The notes under the pieces were generated by a model, which had not been told where the DNA came from, made no database searches, and worked only from the letters and a program-made list of their open reading frames with translations. The position numbers were made by a program, and so were the translations under genes. Of a DNA stretch of 64,000 nt, positions 60,890 to 64,000 are shown piece by piece (positions within the stretch are counted from its first letter, which is position 1; each line of letters opens with the position of its first letter). This DNA comes from an uncultured Pelagibacteraceae bacterium (GTDB taxonomy: Bacteria > Pseudomonadota > Alphaproteobacteria > Pelagibacterales > Pelagibacteraceae): the NCBI GenBank assembly GCA_902613545.1, contig CACMHW010000004.1, forward strand, positions 1 to 64,000, written 5' to 3'.

Positions 60890-61402
60890 ATGATGAGCAA
60901 AGACGCAAAAAAGAGTTACGTTGAGGAGATGAAAAAAAATTTTACCGCTAACGAGTCGGTAATGATTGCTCAGTATCAAGGACTTAATGTTAATGAGTTA
61001 GATGCGCTAAGAAAAGAACTTAGAGAAAAAGGTATTTTGTTTAAAATAACAAAAAACAGAATTACGAAGATAGCTTTAAAAGATACTCCTAAAAAAGATT
61101 TAGAGAAATATTTTACTGGTCCAACCGCTGCAGCTATATCATCGGATCCCATATCAACTGCTAAAATTTTAACCAAATTTTCAAAGTCAAATAACAAATT
61201 GAAAATTATAGCCGGATTCATGGATGGCAAAGTTTTAGATGAAAAAGAGGTGTCTATTATAGCCACACTTCCATCTTTAGAGGAAGCGAGGGCTAAAATT
61301 GTAGGTATTTTGGCCTCACCAGCTCAGAAATTAGTGAGTATTTTACTTGCACCAGGCTCAAAAATTGCTAATTTAGCGCGCGCAAAGAGTTTAAAAAAAT
61401 AA
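60890..61402 (+). CDS. rplJ: 50S ribosomal protein L10
   Basis: A 170-residue L10: KKSYVEEMKKNFTANESVMIAQYQGLNVNELDALRKELREKGILFKITKNRI is the RNA-binding N-terminal domain, and the C-terminal helix IVGILASPAQKLVSILLAPGSKIANLAR binds L7/L12 dimers. Two ATG codons lie in a row (60890, 60893); either may be used. Only 5 bases separate it from rplA. Confidence 0.96.
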   Translation: MMSKDAKKSYVEEMKKNFTANESVMIAQYQGLNVNELDALRKELREKGILFKITKNRITKIALKDTPKKDLEKYFTGPTAAAISSDPISTAKILTKFSKSNNKLKIIAGFMDGKVLDEKEVSIIATLPSLEEARAKIVGILASPAQKLVSILLAPGSKIANLARAKSLKK

Positions 61403-61417
61403 TTCATAGGATTGGTA

Positions 61418-61789
61418 ATGGCAGATTTAAATAAAATTATAGATGAACTTTCTACTCTTACAGTTGTTGAAGCTGCAGAGCTCTCAAAGCAACTTGAGGA
61501 AAAATGGGGAGTAACAGCAGCAGCACCTGTAGCGGCAGCACCAGCAGGCGGAGCAGCAGCACCAGCGGGTGAGGAGAAATCAGAATTTTCTCTTTTTTTA
61601 GCTGCAGCTGGAGATAAAAAAATTAATGTGATTAAAGAAGTTAGAGCGATAACTGGTTTAGGTTTGAAAGAAGCAAAAGATTTAGTTGAAGCTGCACCAA
61701 AGGAAATTAAGGGTGGAGTTGCGAAGAAAGACGCTGAAGAATTTAAGAAAAAACTTGAAGCAGCTGGAGCTAAAGTAGAATTAAAGTAA
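61418..61789 (+). CDS. rplL: 50S ribosomal protein L7/L12
   Basis: A 123-residue L7/L12: the N-terminal dimerisation part [31 protein letters not shown], an alanine/proline/glycine hinge ([15 protein letters not shown]), and the globular C-terminal domain with [30 protein letters not shown] 61418 is taken rather than the in-frame TTG at 61412. It binds factors on the ribosome stalk. Confidence 0.97.
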   Translation: MADLNKIIDELSTLTVVEAAELSKQLEEKWGVTAAAPVAAAPAGGAAAPAGEEKSEFSLFLAAAGDKKINVIKEVRAITGLGLKEAKDLVEAAPKEIKGGVAKKDAEEFKKKLEAAGAKVELK

Positions 61790-61848
61790 ACAAAATTTTA
61801 GACTAAATTTTATTACAAGTTAATCCTTGCAATAGATTTTTATATTTA

Positions 61849-64000
61849 ATGCAATTATCTTTTACTCAAAAGAAACATATTAGAAGAAATTTCGGAAAAT
61901 TAGTCGAAGGACTTTCTATTCCAAATTTAATTGAAGTTCAAAAAAATTCCTACAATGAATTTTTAGAGTCAAAATCTTTAAATGAACAATTAAATGAACT
62001 ATCTAAAGGTATTGATAAAGTTTTTAAAAGTATATTTCCAATAGAAGATGGAAATGATAAATCTACATTAGAATATATATCGTACAAGCTGGAAAAGCCA
62101 AAATTTGATGTCATTGAATGTAAACAAAGAAGTTTATCTTATTCTGCATCTCTTAAAGCTAACTTACGACTCGTAGTTTACGAGATAGACGCTGAAAATA
62201 ATACTAAACAAATTTTATCTGCTAAAGAGCAGGAAGTTTTCATTGGTGAATTACCCTTAATGACTCCAAGTGCAACTTTTATCACGAATGGTGTAGAAAG
62301 AGTGGTTGTGAATCAAATGCATAGAAGTCCTGGAGTTTTTTTTGATCATGATAAAGGTAAAACACATGCAAGTGGAAAGTTATTATTTAATTGTAGAATT
62401 ATTCCTGGAAGAGGTTCGTGGTTAGATTTTGAATTTGATCCAAAAGATATTTTATATTTTAGAATTGATAGAAAGAAAAAACTTCCAATTACTACAATAC
62501 TTTTCTCTCTTGGGTATTCAAAGGAGAAAATAATAGAAACATTTTACTCCACCGGTAAATATTCTTATAATACTGAAACTAAAAGTTGGATTACAGATTT
62601 TATTCCTGAAAATTATAAAAGACCCATTAAATTACCTTACGATTTAATCGATGCGAAAAATAATAAAAAGATATTATCTAAGGGAGAAAAATTAAATATT
62701 GTTATAGCAAAAAAACTTTTCGAAAAAGGTTTAAATTCGATATCTGTTTCAAATATTGAAATAATTGGTAAATATACTGCAAAAGATATAAAAGAAAAAA
62801 ATGGAGATATTTTAATAAAAGCTGGGTTTGATATTACCGAAGAGCAATTAAATAAAATTATCAGTTTAGAGGAAAAACATTTAAATATTGTAAACATTGA
62901 TCCAATAAATAAAGGCCCATACATTTTAGAAACTTTAAAAATTGACAAAAATCAAAATAAAACGGAAGCTTTAAATGATATTTATAAAGTTTTAAGACCA
63001 GGAGAGGCCCCATCAATAGAAATTGCCGAAGAAATTTTTAACAATCTATATTTTAAGAAAGAAAGATATGACCTTTCAGAAGTTGGTAGAGTAAAACTGA
63101 ACTCTAAATTAAACTTAAATACAAATTCAAAAAAAACTATCTTAGAAAGTGCTGACATAGTTGCTATTATTAAATTTATGTTAGATTTAAGAGACGGCAA
63201 AGGCGATGTAGATGATATTGATCACCTAGGAAACAGAAGGGTTAGATCAGTTGGAGAATTAGTAGAAAATCAATTTAGAATTGGTCTTTTAAGAATGGAA
63301 AGGACAGTTAAAGAAAAAATGTCTACGTTTTTAGAAATAGAGTCTGCAATGCCACAAGATTTAATAAATGCAAAACCAATAACTACTTCGTTAAAGGATT
63401 TCTTCGCTACTTCTCAGTTATCTCAGTTTATGGACCAAACTAATCCTTTATCAGAAATTACTCATAAAAGAAGGGTTTCAGCTCTAGGTCCTGGAGGGCT
63501 TACAAGAGAGAGGGCAGGTTTTGAGGTACGGGATGTTCATCCAACTCATTATGGTAGAATTTGCCCTATTGAGACGCCTGAAGGACCAAACATTGGTCTT
63601 ATAAATAGTTTAGCCACCTATTGTAGAGTAAATAAATTTGGATACATAGAAAGTCCATACAAAAAAGTTGTCAATGGAAAAGTTACTTCTGAAATAAAAT
63701 ATTTATCGGCTATAGAGGAAGAAAAATTTACAATTGCGCAAGCTAATTCTTCTTTAAATAAAGATGGTTCATTCGTTGAAGAACTAGTTGCTTGTAGAAA
63801 AAATTTAAATTTTGAATTAGCAAATAGAGAAAACATTGACTACATAGATGTTTCACCTAAACAATTAGTATCAGTCGCTGCTGCTTTAATCCCTTTTCTT
63901 GAAAATGATGACGCAAATAGAGCTCTTATGGGATCAAATATGATGAGGCAAGCCGTACCATTACTTAAACCAGAGTCTCCATTAGTCGGCACTGGAATAG
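61849..64000 (+). CDS. rpoB: RNA polymerase beta subunit, 3' end beyond window
   Basis: The first 717 residues of beta are present, beginning [31 protein letters not shown]. Visible blocks include the beta-1 region [33 protein letters not shown], the rifampicin-binding region [64 protein letters not shown] near residue 520, and the end at [14 protein letters not shown]. The residues of the rifampicin pocket (Asp, His, Ser) are the wild-type ones. The preceding 59-base gap has a short AAAATTT-AAATTTT stem that could tune expression of rpoB below rplL. Confidence 0.97.
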   Translation, partial: MQLSFTQKKHIRRNFGKLVEGLSIPNLIEVQKNSYNEFLESKSLNEQLNELSKGIDKVFKSIFPIEDGNDKSTLEYISYKLEKPKFDVIECKQRSLSYSASLKANLRLVVYEIDAENNTKQILSAKEQEVFIGELPLMTPSATFITNGVERVVVNQMHRSPGVFFDHDKGKTHASGKLLFNCRIIPGRGSWLDFEFDPKDILYFRIDRKKKLPITTILFSLGYSKEKIIETFYSTGKYSYNTETKSWITDFIPENYKRPIKLPYDLIDAKNNKKILSKGEKLNIVIAKKLFEKGLNSISVSNIEIIGKYTAKDIKEKNGDILIKAGFDITEEQLNKIISLEEKHLNIVNIDPINKGPYILETLKIDKNQNKTEALNDIYKVLRPGEAPSIEIAEEIFNNLYFKKERYDLSEVGRVKLNSKLNLNTNSKKTILESADIVAIIKFMLDLRDGKGDVDDIDHLGNRRVRSVGELVENQFRIGLLRMERTVKEKMSTFLEIESAMPQDLINAKPITTSLKDFFATSQLSQFMDQTNPLSEITHKRRVSALGPGGLTRERAGFEVRDVHPTHYGRICPIETPEGPNIGLINSLATYCRVNKFGYIESPYKKVVNGKVTSEIKYLSAIEEEKFTIAQANSSLNKDGSFVEELVACRKNLNFELANRENIDYIDVSPKQLVSVAAALIPFLENDDANRALMGSNMMRQAVPLLKPESPLVGTGI

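Noticed and set aside
1-64000. CRISPR array, rRNA, replication origin, insertion sequence
   Set aside because: No regular spacer-repeat series, rRNA-like sequence, DnaA-box cluster or transposase was seen.

Overview
The window is about 70% A+T, very tightly packed, and reads as the genome of a SAR11-type alphaproteobacterium (Pelagibacterales, 'Candidatus Pelagibacter'-like). This is inferred from several features: short or overlapping gene boundaries, lysine/asparagine/isoleucine-rich proteins, tandem glycine-betaine-type binding proteins, the methylcitrate genes prpB/prpC, class II DAHP synthase, the alphaproteobacterial purSQL/bolA/grxD arrangement, and the tuf-secE-nusG-rplKAJL-rpoB block. 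No rRNA, CRISPR array or intact insertion sequence is visible.

Layout. 1-10.8 kb: the end of a heptosyltransferase-like gene, a second glycosyltransferase, a thiol-redox protein, a gamma-carbonic anhydrase-like protein, a secreted two-domain hydrolase, a PNPOx-like protein, a beta-hydroxyacid dehydrogenase divergent from an MFS carrier, then rpoZ, dusA, a TauE/SafE exporter and phosphomannomutase/phosphoglucomutase. 10.8-16.2 kb: class Ia ribonucleotide reductase nrdAB, followed by an Anbu proteasome-like protease divergent from a circularly permuted ATP-grasp protein. 16.2-19.3 kb: a complete zinc uptake module (znuA, znuC, znuB, zur) around two near-perfect Zur operators. 19.3-23.3 kb: two tandem ProX-type binding proteins, a ProW-type permease with no ATPase gene beside it, and a homocysteine methyltransferase. 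23.3-27.7 kb: an SGNH protein, prpC-prpB, a LysE exporter and a phosphoglycolate phosphatase-like HAD. 27.7-38.6 kb: an acetyltransferase-only GlmU, glmS, a small beta-carbonic anhydrase-like protein, pgl, DAHP synthase, nadE, cysS, cimA, a SpoU methyltransferase, rpsD and a methyltransferase. 38.6-49.3 kb: a GT-C-like membrane protein, a long minus-strand run sfsA-map-purB-purC-purS-purQ-purL-bolA-grxD-small membrane protein, a CinA-type protein and another GT9 glycosyltransferase.

49.4-54.5 kb is the accessory part. An exact 40-nt copy of the 5' half of tRNA-Leu(UAA) lies 5 kb upstream of the intact tRNA-Leu gene in the same orientation. Between the two copies are a secreted protein of unknown family, a secreted heparin-lyase-I-like protein, an Atg22/UMF1-type carrier, a glycerophosphodiesterase-like protein, a small membrane protein bracketed by short direct repeats, and three related short repeats. 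I read this as a tRNA-targeted integrative island that has lost, or never carried, its integrase. It is the most novel part of the window.

54.5-64 kb: a glycosyltransferase, NAD kinase, tRNA-Thr, RlmB, then tRNA-Tyr, tRNA-Gly, tuf, tRNA-Trp, secE, nusG, rplK, rplA, rplJ, rplL and the first 2.15 kb of rpoB, which runs off the window.

Functionally, the core genes cover nucleotide synthesis (pur, nrd, nadE, nadK), cell-wall amino sugar supply (glmS, short GlmU), envelope glycan assembly, osmolyte and zinc import, propionate/methylcitrate and citramalate metabolism, and translation/transcription. Function calls rest on recognised motifs and family resemblance read by eye; no database search was run.
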